Positions 46,508-54,387 of a stretch of DNA of 54,387 nucleotides are shown here, one piece after another; positions within the stretch are counted from its first letter, which is position 1, and each line of letters opens with the position of its first letter. Source of the DNA: Gammaproteobacteria bacterium (GTDB lineage: Bacteria > Pseudomonadota > Gammaproteobacteria > Pseudomonadales > Pseudohongiellaceae). Under the pieces are notes generated by a model. It ran no database searches. It saw only the letters and a program-made list of their open reading frames with translations, and was not told the origin of the DNA. The stretch lies in NCBI GenBank assembly GCA_029242705.1, contig JAQWTK010000083.1, forward strand, positions 1 to 54,387, given 5' to 3'. The position numbers and the translations under genes were made by a program.

Positions 46508-47335
46508 ATGCGCGGCCTTGCTGAATTCGTGATGACCGGAAGAAAGCAAGCTATTTTAGCCTCTGCAATTCTTGGTTTGGTGCCATTGATTAACCTACTA
46601 AGTCCCGTATTGATTGGCTTAGTAATGTTGCGAAAGGGCTCGCAAGAGGCGTTCGGAGTATTTGTATGGGCGGTGTTGCCCCTTGCAGCTTGGGCGTTAG
46701 CAGGAGATTTTGTTCCAGTATTGATGCTGGTTGGAGTTTTCGGTTTAACTTGGATATTGAGAAATACTGAGTCCTGGGAGTTCACGTTAATAGGGGCGAT
46801 AGGAATTGGATTAGCTGTTGAAGTTTATCTTCGGTTCCAACCTACTGTGTTAGATATAGTATTTCAACAGTTGGAACCATATCTTAGACAGAATAACGTT
46901 GAGGGAATAGATTTCGAAGAGATAAGAAGCGCGATGATCAGTATTTTTGGCTCGGTCTACATGTTTCTTTCACTTGTATTGACAATGTTGGCTCGCTGGA
47001 TGCAAGCAAATTTGTTTAATCCTGGTGGATTTCAAAAAGAATTTCATCAGCTACGTACAGGGCAAAGACTAGCAGTTTTTCTACTTTGTTTTATGATTTT
47101 GGCAAGTTTTGAGGTGTTGGTACCACAGGCATGGGTTCTATATTTTTCACTTCCATTGGTTTTTTCGGGCATTGCTTTAGCACATGCCGTGTGCGAAAAA
47201 CGAAAGTTGTCATCGATGGTGTTAATTGTATTCTATGCCTTATTGTTGTTGCCTATTACGGTGCAAATAATTTTGCTCCTAGCGCTAATAGACAGCTGGT
47301 ATGATTTTAGAGAAAAGTTAGACCAAATGGCTTAG
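46508..47335 (+). CDS. Integral membrane protein of the rpsR-rplI interval
   Basis: This 275-residue protein has about seven to eight hydrophobic segments (for example AILASAILGLVPLINLLSPV and LAVFLLCFMILASFEVLVP). A gene of this kind sits in the same place in Pseudomonas and other gammaproteobacteria but not in E. coli, where priB lies between rpsF and rpsR. Function unknown. It starts 13 bases after rpsR, so it is co-transcribed with the ribosomal genes. Confidence 0.85.
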   Translation: MRGLAEFVMTGRKQAILASAILGLVPLINLLSPVLIGLVMLRKGSQEAFGVFVWAVLPLAAWALAGDFVPVLMLVGVFGLTWILRNTESWEFTLIGAIGIGLAVEVYLRFQPTVLDIVFQQLEPYLRQNNVEGIDFEEIRSAMISIFGSVYMFLSLVLTMLARWMQANLFNPGGFQKEFHQLRTGQRLAVFLLCFMILASFEVLVPQAWVLYFSLPLVFSGIALAHAVCEKRKLSSMVLIVFYALLLLPITVQIILLLALIDSWYDFREKLDQMA

Positions 47336-47405
47336 TTGCTTGAACGTAGTTAGGCAGCAAAGAATTATTCAAATTAAGAAGCTAGAGGCTGTGTGAGGGA
47401 TAAGA

Positions 47406-47999
47406 ATGAACGTAATTCTGCTTGAAAAAATAGGTAGATTAGGTGAGTTGGGTGATACAACCAACGTTAAGTCAGGTTATGCCAGAAATTTTCTTTTCCC
47501 GCAGGGTAAGGCAATACCTGCAACAAAAGAGAATTTGGAGCAGTTCGAACAGCGCAAAACTGAATTGCAGGCGGCGCACAATACAAAGGTTGCGGATGCT
47601 CAAGCACGGGCGAAGAAAGTTGATGGCGTGTGCCTTACTATAGAGGTAAACGCTAGTGACGAAGGTAAGCTATTTGGTTCTGTTGGCACTAAAGATATCG
47701 CTGACGCACTGAATACTAAGACCGGAAGTGATATCACTAAGTCGGAAGTTCACATGCCTCATGGTGTCATAAGAGACTTGGGTGATTTTGAGCTCTCAAT
47801 AGATCTTGGATATGACGTTCAAGCTTTAATTTCTGTTTCAATTATTGGCCTGACCTCCGGCGCAGGTGTTACCGATGACGGTAGTATTATTGAGGAAATT
47901 GACGAAGCTGAAGATGAGACTCAGTCAGAGGGGAAAACTGATGGGCAAGAGGGTCCTAGCCCTGAAAGTACTGATGTGGAAGAAAGCGCTGAAACCTAA
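47406..47999 (+). CDS. rplI: 50S ribosomal protein L9 with acidic tail
   Basis: This 197-residue protein has the L9 N-domain (MNVILLEKIGRLGELGD, VKSGYARNFLFPQGKAIPAT), the long helix and the C-domain (EGKLFGSVGTKDIADAL). The usual length is about 149; here about 47 extra residues (from ~150) rich in Asp, Glu, Gly and Ser follow. AGGGA lies upstream. A strong terminator follows before dnaB. Confidence 0.96.
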   Translation: MNVILLEKIGRLGELGDTTNVKSGYARNFLFPQGKAIPATKENLEQFEQRKTELQAAHNTKVADAQARAKKVDGVCLTIEVNASDEGKLFGSVGTKDIADALNTKTGSDITKSEVHMPHGVIRDLGDFELSIDLGYDVQALISVSIIGLTSGAGVTDDGSIIEEIDEAEDETQSEGKTDGQEGPSPESTDVEESAET

Positions 48000-48039
48000 T
48001 TTAGGCAATCAAATGATTTGAGTGCCACCTTTCTAATTT

Positions 48040-48077
48040 AAGTACCATTCTGTAAACTCAGATGGTACTTTTTTTTT
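48040..48077 (+). terminator. Rho-independent terminator between rplI and dnaB
   Basis: AAGTACCAT (48040-48048) pairs with ATGGTACTT (48062-48070), followed by an unbroken T-run to 48077. It closes the ribosomal-protein transcript. It also argues against a dnaB start at 48062, which would fall inside the stem. Confidence 0.92.
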
Positions 48078-48091
48078 GCCGATTTTCGCAA

Positions 48092-49507
48092 ATGTCTGAA
48101 ACTTTTGAACCCAGCTCTCGCAATATAGAGAGACCGCCTTCTAACTTGACTGCGCTCAAGGTTCCTCCTCATTCAGTGGAGGCAGAGCAAGCGGTTCTTG
48201 GTGGCTTGATGGTTGATAATGCCGAGTGGGACACTGTAGCGGATATATTGCTACCCGAAGATTTCTACCGTTCCGAGCATCAGCTAATTTTTCAAATCAT
48301 GATGGAGCGAAGTGAGGCCAATAGCCCGATAGATGTTGTTACCTTGGTTGAGTCGCTAAATAATCTAAATGAATTGGAGAACGCCGGGGGACTGGATTAC
48401 TTGAGTGAATTAGCCGGTAATGCAAGAGGTACCGCAAATATTCAGGCTTATTCGGACATCATAAGGGAACGGGCAATCTTGCGTAAGCTTATCTCTGTAG
48501 CGAATGGTATAGCGGATAGCGGGTATAACACTGGCGGTAAGAAAGCCAATGAAATTCTCGATGAAGCAGAACAGCAAGTTTTCAAGATAGCCGATGAAAG
48601 ACCGCAAGAAGAGGGGCCAGTTCCGATTAATCCGCTCCTAACCAAAGCTATTGAACGTATAGATGAGTTAGCTGAAACCGATGGTAATTTAACTGGTTTG
48701 GCAAGTGGTTATAAAGACTTGGACAAAATGACTTCTGGATGGCAGAAATCGGACCTTGTCATTGTTGCAGGTCGCCCTTCGATGGGTAAAACCGCGTTCG
48801 CAATGAATTTGGTGGAGCATGCCGTTCTAAATTATGATAAGCCGGTCTTGGTATTCAGTTTAGAAATGCCATCTGAATCACTAATTTTTCGTCTGCTATC
48901 GTCGATCGGTAAGATTGACCAAACAAAGATTCGAACCGGTCAGCTTTCAGATGACGATTGGCCCGGTTTCAATGCTGCGGCTGCAAAATTGAAAGATCGA
49001 CCATTATTTATTGACGATAGTGTTAGTGTAAGCCCCATGGAAATGAGGGCAAGGGCGCGCAGAATTGCTCGCGATCATCAAGGTCAGATTGGGATGATAG
49101 TCGTAGACTATCTGCAGCTAATGCAAATTAAAGGAACTAATGAGAATCGGGTGACTGAAATTTCAGCAATATCTCGCTCATTGAAGCAGCTAGCTAGAGA
49201 ATTTAAGTGCCCCGTCATTGCCCTATCTCAGCTAAATCGTAGCCTAGAGCAAAGGCCTAACAAAAGACCTGTAATGGCAGACCTGCGAGAATCGGGCGCA
49301 ATTGAACAGGATGCGGACTTGATTACATTTATTTATAGGGACGAAGTTTACAATGAAGATACACCGGATAAAGGTGTAGCAGAAGTTATTATTGGAAAGC
49401 ACCGTAATGGTCCGATTGGCACTATTCGCCTTAGTTTTCTGGACAAGTTCACTCGGTTTGAAAATCATGCGCAACCGCGGTACGACGACAGTTATACACA
49501 TGATTAA
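48092..49507 (+). CDS. dnaB: Replicative DNA helicase DnaB
   Basis: This 471-residue helicase has the N-terminal domain (PPHSVEAEQAVLGGLM, EDFYRSEHQLIF) and the RecA-like domain: Walker A GRPSMGKTAFAMN, Walker B VVDYLQLM, and LSQLNRSLEQRPNKRPVMAD with KHRNGPIGT. No intein interrupts it. I use the ATG at 48092, past the terminator, giving the MSETFEPSSRN start. Position before alr is conserved. Confidence 0.97.
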   Translation: MSETFEPSSRNIERPPSNLTALKVPPHSVEAEQAVLGGLMVDNAEWDTVADILLPEDFYRSEHQLIFQIMMERSEANSPIDVVTLVESLNNLNELENAGGLDYLSELAGNARGTANIQAYSDIIRERAILRKLISVANGIADSGYNTGGKKANEILDEAEQQVFKIADERPQEEGPVPINPLLTKAIERIDELAETDGNLTGLASGYKDLDKMTSGWQKSDLVIVAGRPSMGKTAFAMNLVEHAVLNYDKPVLVFSLEMPSESLIFRLLSSIGKIDQTKIRTGQLSDDDWPGFNAAAAKLKDRPLFIDDSVSVSPMEMRARARRIARDHQGQIGMIVVDYLQLMQIKGTNENRVTEISAISRSLKQLAREFKCPVIALSQLNRSLEQRPNKRPVMADLRESGAIEQDADLITFIYRDEVYNEDTPDKGVAEVIIGKHRNGPIGTIRLSFLDKFTRFENHAQPRYDDSYTHD

Positions 49508-49530
49508 AGAAAGCTTAGGCTATCCTCTAA

Positions 49531-50676
49531 ATGATTGAGCCGACAAAACGAGTCTGGGCGACGATAGATCTGGACGCGTTTAAAAAAAACCTCGCTCTTG
49601 TTAGTTCCCTTTGTTCAGGGTCCAAAATTTATCCTGTAGTCAAATCTAATGCCTATGGCCATGGTATGGAGCAAGTAGTCAATGCTGCCCTGAATTCCCA
49701 AACCAAAATAGCAGGGTTTTCAGTAGCAACGATCCAAGAGGCTATTGATCTTCGCGCGCTTAATGTGAGCCTACCTATTTTACTGCTTAATGGATTCTTT
49801 AATGAAGATGAACTTCGTTTGTGCTTTGAGCTAAATATTGAATCCGTATTGCATGCAAGTCACCAGATGAAGCTGGTCAATGATTTCCTTTCTTCTGAGT
49901 TATTAAAGAGTCCAACTAAATTTTGGATAAAGATGAATTCTGGTATGAATCGGCTTGGCATGAGTTCAAAAGATTGTCAAAAAGCGTTTAAAGATTTAAA
50001 TGCCAATCCAAATATTGAATTAGTTTTCATGACTCATCTGGCGTATGCAGATGATATGAAAAATTTGGAATCAGAAGAGTTCACGACTAAGCAGCTTCGC
50101 CGTTTTAATCAAGCCAAGGAAAAAATCCAATCAAATCATGACAAGGAATTAGAGACTAGTATTGCGGCGTCAGCCGGTATTTTAACTTTACCAATAACTC
50201 ATAAGAATTATGTTAGGCCTGGCGTCATGCTTTATGGTGGTTCTCCGTTGGCAAAGAAGAAAGGCGGGGATGTCGGCCTTAATCCAGTAATGAGTTTATC
50301 TTCACGCTTGATTTCAATCAACGAGGTGCGGGCTGGGGAGGGTATTGGATATAATGCAACTTATATTTGCGATAAGGACATGCGGGTTGGAACAGTCTCC
50401 ATTGGTTACGGCGATGGTTACCCTAGATCAGCTAAAAACGGAACACCGGTGCTGATCAAAACGCGATCTAAAACTTTTAAAACTCAAGTAATTGGGCGCG
50501 TTTCTATGGACATGATTACGATTGATCTCTCTGAAGTTTACGATTCGGAAATTAATGACGAAGTGTTGCTCTGGGGAGCAGGGCTTTGCCCCGACGAAGT
50601 AGCTGCGCATGCAGATACTGTTGCTTATGAACTGTTTTGCAAAGTGACTAAGCGTGTTCCTTTGATTTATGTCTAG
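49531..50676 (+). CDS. alr: Alanine racemase
   Basis: This 381-residue PLP enzyme supplies D-alanine for peptidoglycan. The PLP Lys is in VVKSNAYGHG; VRPGVMLYGG and the second-domain GRVSMDMITIDL motif are present, with catalytic Tyr expected in GEGIGYNATY. It follows dnaB by 23 bases, the common dnaB-alr order. Confidence 0.95.
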   Translation: MIEPTKRVWATIDLDAFKKNLALVSSLCSGSKIYPVVKSNAYGHGMEQVVNAALNSQTKIAGFSVATIQEAIDLRALNVSLPILLLNGFFNEDELRLCFELNIESVLHASHQMKLVNDFLSSELLKSPTKFWIKMNSGMNRLGMSSKDCQKAFKDLNANPNIELVFMTHLAYADDMKNLESEEFTTKQLRRFNQAKEKIQSNHDKELETSIAASAGILTLPITHKNYVRPGVMLYGGSPLAKKKGGDVGLNPVMSLSSRLISINEVRAGEGIGYNATYICDKDMRVGTVSIGYGDGYPRSAKNGTPVLIKTRSKTFKTQVIGRVSMDMITIDLSEVYDSEINDEVLLWGAGLCPDEVAAHADTVAYELFCKVTKRVPLIYV

Positions 50677-50721
50677 CGGTCAAAATAAAGTTAAATTCAT
50701 TCTTAAATTTATCGACTAACC

Positions 50722-52095
50722 ATGGCTAAACAAAAAACCGCATATGTTTGCAATGATTGTGGCGCCGAGCATGGCCAATGGCAAGGTCAATGCATAGCTT
50801 GCAAAGCTTGGAATACCTTGTCAAAAATTAGCCTAGGAATTTCTTCATCTCCTGCCGCGAGCGCAGACTTTCGGCGGGAAGGTTACGCTGGTGAGAAATC
50901 GAATGTGCAAAATCTTTCTGATATTGATCTCCAATCTTTACCACGCTATTCCAGTTCGATTGGCGAAATTGATCGAGTATTAGGAGGAGGCTTAGTACCT
51001 GGCTCAGTTATCTTAGTTGGTGGCAACCCAGGCGCAGGCAAGAGCACTATATTGCTGCAAATAATGTGTAAATTATCGAATAGCGGGAGAACGGCCTTAT
51101 ATGTAACTGGAGAAGAGTCTCTTCAACAAGTGGGAATGCGTGCAAAGCGGTTAAATCTTCCAGAAGCAAATTTGAAAATGCTTGCAGAGACTAACGTAGA
51201 AAAAATTTGCCAAGAAGCCCAAGAAAATGCACCTGAGCTTTTGGTCGTCGACTCTATTCAGGTTATGCATAGTGTGGATGTCCCTTCAGCGCCAGGAAGT
51301 ATTTCGCAGGTTAGGGAGAGCGCCGCTTACTTGATTCAATATGCGAAACAAACCAATACTGTGCTTTTTTTAGTTGGACATGTAACCAAAGAAGGACATT
51401 TAGCCGGCCCTAAAGTGCTAGAGCACATGATTGATTGTTTTATTATGCTCGAAGGCAGCAATGACACTAAGTATCGAATTCTAAGAGGCCAGAAAAATCG
51501 CTTTGGTGCTGTTAATGAGATTGGTGTCTTTGCTATGACCGAGAATGGTCTTTTGGAAGTTAAAAACCCTTCTGCAATTTTCCTAGCAAGAACAGAGGAA
51601 GATGCTCCTGGTTCATTGGTAATGGTCTTATGGGAAGGTACTCGACCACTGCTTGTGGAGATTCAAGCATTAGTTGATGCATCTCCCTTGGGCAATCCTC
51701 GGCGCGTAGCTGTCGGTTTAGAACAAAATCGATTAGCAATGTTATTGGCAGTGCTTCATCGTCACGGTGGTTTATACATGGCGGATCAAGATGTTTTTGT
51801 TAATGTCGTGGGCGGTGTAAAAGTTTCAGAAACCAGCGCGGATTTGGCTTTAATATTAGCGATAGTTTCTAGCTTTAAAAATTTTACGCTATCTAAAGAC
51901 TTGGTCGTTTTTGGTGAGGTAGGACTCGCTGGAGAAATAAGGCCAGTTTCGGGAGGTCAGGAACGTATAGTAGAGGCCGCAAAACACGGCTTTAAGAAAG
52001 CTATTGTACCCAAAGCCAATGTGCCGAAGAAGCAGGTGCCAGGCATTGAAGTAGTCGGTGTCGCGAAGTTAGCACAGGCATTAGACGCGATTTAA
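50722..52095 (+). CDS. radA: DNA repair protein RadA
   Basis: This 457-residue recombination helicase has the N-terminal zinc finger (YVCNDCGAEHGQWQGQCIAC), the RecA-like core with Walker A VGGNPGAGKSTILL, the RadA-specific KNRFG motif (GQKNRFGAVNEIG) and a Lon-protease-like C-terminal domain. It drives branch migration at recombination intermediates. ATG 45 bases after alr. Confidence 0.96.
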   Translation: MAKQKTAYVCNDCGAEHGQWQGQCIACKAWNTLSKISLGISSSPAASADFRREGYAGEKSNVQNLSDIDLQSLPRYSSSIGEIDRVLGGGLVPGSVILVGGNPGAGKSTILLQIMCKLSNSGRTALYVTGEESLQQVGMRAKRLNLPEANLKMLAETNVEKICQEAQENAPELLVVDSIQVMHSVDVPSAPGSISQVRESAAYLIQYAKQTNTVLFLVGHVTKEGHLAGPKVLEHMIDCFIMLEGSNDTKYRILRGQKNRFGAVNEIGVFAMTENGLLEVKNPSAIFLARTEEDAPGSLVMVLWEGTRPLLVEIQALVDASPLGNPRRVAVGLEQNRLAMLLAVLHRHGGLYMADQDVFVNVVGGVKVSETSADLALILAIVSSFKNFTLSKDLVVFGEVGLAGEIRPVSGGQERIVEAAKHGFKKAIVPKANVPKKQVPGIEVVGVAKLAQALDAI

Positions 52096-52149
52096 GCGCC
52101 TTTATCATTTTTAAAATAAAAAAACCAACTAAGTTTTTGAACTATCGTT

Positions 52150-53523
52150 TTATGCTGGCGCACGATCAAAATCTTGCTTAATAGTCTTTAAGCACCAATA
52201 ATAATGAGCTGCACACCAGATGTTAAATAGTACCGTAATTGACAATGCATAACGTAACCCATCAACACCGTATTCAGGTGTCAGGAAGTCGCTTACGAAT
52301 CCTGTAAACATCGGCCCCAAGCCCAAACCAATTAAGTTGAGCACGAAAAGTAGAACCGCCGAGGCCATCGCGCGCATCCTAATACCGACGAGGAAATGAT
52401 TTGCCGCTAAGCAGGGAGCTAAGTACCAGCCACCAAAGAACACTGGAATAAAATAAAAATAGACAGCGACATAACCGTCCGGTATCCATAAATAAGTATT
52501 TAACGCGAAAGGAATAGCAATAATGGTAGAAGCAAACGGAATCCAAATATACCAATTCCTATTTCCGGTTTTCTTAACCATGTGGTCCGCCGACCAGCCA
52601 CCAAATAATGTGCCTGCCAAGCCAGCGATGCCAGCAATCAAGCCGTAATACCATCCTATATCTAAGATAGGCATGCTGTGAACCCTACCCAAGAAAAGGG
52701 GCATAAAGTTACCTACTCCATATGTGACGAATGCATGCAAAGCACAAGCAAAAGACAAATGCCTAAAGGATTTTCTTTCCCATAAAAATTCAACGACCTT
52801 AACGAACCCTGGCGGTTGGACGTCGACTCGAGCCTCTGCCATCCCCCGAGGAGGCTCTTTGATTGCAAGTCGGACTAGTAAGGCGAGAAAAATTCCTGGT
52901 AAACCCACTACGATAAATGCGGTCCGCCAATCGAAGAACTCCACTAAATAAGCACCTCCAACAGTACCTACTAAGATCCCTCCGTAAACACCTAGTGAGT
53001 ATATGGACAGGGCAGTTGCGCGTTGTTCCGCGGGGAAAATATCAGAAACAATCGAGTGGGAAGGGGGAGATGCACCTGCTTCTCCGACGCCAACACCGAA
53101 TCGAGCAAGAAATAATTGTGTAAAATTTTGTGCTAGACCGCAAAGCGCAGTCATAACACTCCATATGGCCGCTGAAATTGCGATTATATTCCGTCGATTA
53201 CTAATATCAGCCCAACGAGCTATAGGAATACTAAGCGTTGTATAGATGAATGCGAATGCTAAGCCGGAAAGCATTCCGAATTGACCATCAGAAATTTGCA
53301 GGTCTTCAATAATATACTGCGCAAGAACATTGATGACTTGCCGATCGACAAAGTTGGAAACATAAACGATAGTAAGAATCCCCAGAACAAGGTACCTGTA
53401 GTATGGGTTTTTGTAACTCTCGATTATTTTAGAGGTTTCGCTCGAAATCTTTATTTCACCACCGCTCTGCGGTGAAGACGCTGACTTACTGGAACTGAAG
53501 GTATTATCCGACTCGGTAGTCAT
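52150..53523 (-). CDS. MFS transporter, spinster-like
   Basis: This 457-residue protein has twelve predicted helices after a 35-residue hydrophilic N-terminus. FVDRQVINVLAQYII and GVGVGEAGASPPSHSIVSD are typical of Spns-like MFS members; the latter is the helix 4 motif. Substrate unknown. It follows the M20 peptidase gene by 49 bases on the same strand, so transport of the peptidase's product or substrate is a reasonable inference. It converges with radA. Confidence 0.88.
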   Translation of the reverse strand: MTTESDNTFSSSKSASSPQSGGEIKISSETSKIIESYKNPYYRYLVLGILTIVYVSNFVDRQVINVLAQYIIEDLQISDGQFGMLSGLAFAFIYTTLSIPIARWADISNRRNIIAISAAIWSVMTALCGLAQNFTQLFLARFGVGVGEAGASPPSHSIVSDIFPAEQRATALSIYSLGVYGGILVGTVGGAYLVEFFDWRTAFIVVGLPGIFLALLVRLAIKEPPRGMAEARVDVQPPGFVKVVEFLWERKSFRHLSFACALHAFVTYGVGNFMPLFLGRVHSMPILDIGWYYGLIAGIAGLAGTLFGGWSADHMVKKTGNRNWYIWIPFASTIIAIPFALNTYLWIPDGYVAVYFYFIPVFFGGWYLAPCLAANHFLVGIRMRAMASAVLLFVLNLIGLGLGPMFTGFVSDFLTPEYGVDGLRYALSITVLFNIWCAAHYYWCLKTIKQDFDRAPA

Positions 53524-53572
53524 TATTTAGTTCCCTTTATTCTTATTCTATAGCGGTTTTGGATGAAAGCAT

Positions 53573-54387
53573 TTATTCTGAAGTTAGTCTATTAATTAAG
53601 ATAGCGCTTAGCTTGACTCGTTCTACGAGCGAGCTTGCTCGAGCTTCTTCTCGATCAGAATGGGCGCCGATTCCGGCGACGCCCAAAGAATCCAATGTTG
53701 GGAGACCGGCGGCTTGGGAAAGTGATCCATCTGTTCCGCCACCTGAATCGGTGATGCCTATTTCTTGTTTTAGAAGTCTTCCAATTGATAATGCTTTTTC
53801 TAGAAGATAGTCACTTTCAGGAGTGGGAATTTTGGGGGGTCGATGCAGGCTGATCCAGCGTTCGGTCTTTATATCCTCAGTGGCTATCGGGTAGCTGTAT
53901 ACTTGGTCAGAGATTTGTTCTAATTTGTCTTTCGCCTGCTCTCCTTGTTGGGGCTCTGGGTAACGGAGGTCTATCAGTGCTTCTGCGCAAGGGGCTACTG
54001 TATTTCTTGCCTCACCACCGTCAATAATTCCAACGTTGACGGTTACCCCAGTTTCATAGTTTGTCATATTTTCTATTTCTATAATTTTATAGGCCAACTC
54101 TTTAATGGCTGATCGACCTCTCGCGTGAGCACCTCCGGCATGCGATGCGATGCCATTTATAACGATGCGTGCTTGTCCGAGTCCCTTCCTAGCACGGACG
54201 AATTTATTAGTTCCAGAAGACTCATAAATCAAGCCCCAATCGTGGACTATTGCTTGTTCTTCTATATATTTTCTAGAAGAAAGAGAGCCGATTTCTTCAT
54301 CGCTATTTAATAGGATTGTTATTGTCTTGTCGTCTAGTTTGTTGTTTGCTTCTAGCGCCTTTAAGGCGTAAAGCATTACAACTAGAC
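53573..54387 (-). CDS. M20-family metallopeptidase (carboxypeptidase G2-like), N-terminus cut off
   Basis: The frame runs off the right edge; 271 residues remain. Visible: LLNSDEEIGS (catalytic and metal Glu), the dimerisation-domain IVINGIASHAGGAHARGRSA, GGEARNTVAP, and near the end GGGTDGS with GIGAHSDREEA, holding the last metal His. This matches glutamate carboxypeptidase/carboxypeptidase G2, which removes C-terminal glutamate or similar groups. The first metal His and Asp lie outside the window. Likely an operon with the MFS gene. Confidence 0.85.
   Translation of the reverse strand, partial: LVVMLYALKALEANNKLDDKTITILLNSDEEIGSLSSRKYIEEQAIVHDWGLIYESSGTNKFVRARKGLGQARIVINGIASHAGGAHARGRSAIKELAYKIIEIENMTNYETGVTVNVGIIDGGEARNTVAPCAEALIDLRYPEPQQGEQAKDKLEQISDQVYSYPIATEDIKTERWISLHRPPKIPTPESDYLLEKALSIGRLLKQEIGITDSGGGTDGSLSQAAGLPTLDSLGVAGIGAHSDREEARASSLVERVKLSAILINRLTSE

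Noticed and set aside
46219-46785. 188-codon open frame antisense to rpsR and the membrane protein
   Set aside because: Antisense shadow of conserved ribosomal operon genes.
48930-48945. GATTCGAACCGG, resembling the complement of a tRNA T-arm
   Set aside because: It lies inside the dnaB coding region in a conserved segment.

Overview
The window looks like chromosome of a free-living, probably marine, gammaproteobacterium of moderately low GC. The best evidence is gene order. The run nnr-tsaE-amiB-mutL-miaA-hfq-hflX-hflK-hflC-yjeT-hisZ-purA, then rnr-rlmB-rpsF-rpsR-(membrane protein)-rplI-dnaB-alr-radA, is the conserved arrangement seen in Pseudomonas-like gammaproteobacteria. The MutL is of the endonuclease type (DMHA...E...E), also as in Pseudomonas and unlike E. 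coli. I cannot place the organism more precisely from sequence alone.

Layout. Positions 1-24.4 kb are a mosaic of metabolic, envelope and transport genes in both orientations. They include the end of a copper ascorbate-dependent monooxygenase-like gene, a class I amidotransferase, a TauD-type dioxygenase and an AGCS amino-acid/sodium symporter. A leftward group (redoxin, MBL hydrolase, RND/MMPL exporter, DUF3237 protein) faces a rightward RND exporter paired with a ClpP paralogue. An IorAB-type molybdenum hydroxylase is divergent from a maleylacetate-reductase-like iron-ADH. Then come a TraB-like protein, small envelope proteins, an overlapping sixA-cytochrome c-ChaN set, a DUF4159 protein and a two-domain VOC protein. 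From 24.6 to 38.4 kb there is a rightward housekeeping run: MarR regulator, NAD(P)HX repair, tRNA t6A synthesis (TsaE), cell-wall amidase, mismatch repair, tRNA isopentenylation, Hfq, HflX, the HflKC FtsH-modulating complex, HisZ and PurA.

From 38.4 to 42.3 kb the conserved order between purA and rnr is interrupted by accessory DNA: a ROK sugar kinase, a RAYT/Y1-type transposase, about 500 bases of AT-rich DNA with several inverted repeats, a 58-residue unrecognised gene with its own strong terminator, a decayed DUF6632-like membrane-protein gene and a small lipoprotein. This is the most unusual part of the window.

From 42.3 to 52.1 kb the second housekeeping run covers RNA decay and rRNA methylation (RNase R, RlmB), ribosomal proteins S6, S18 and L9, the replicative helicase, alanine racemase and RadA. 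S6 and L9 both carry long acidic C-terminal tails and RNase R a long lysine-rich one. The window ends with a leftward pair, an M20 metallopeptidase (cut by the window edge) and an MFS transporter.

I found no rRNA, tRNA, CRISPR array or prophage. Starts were moved from the longest open frame where family alignment or a Shine-Dalgarno sequence supported an internal codon; this is stated in each entry.
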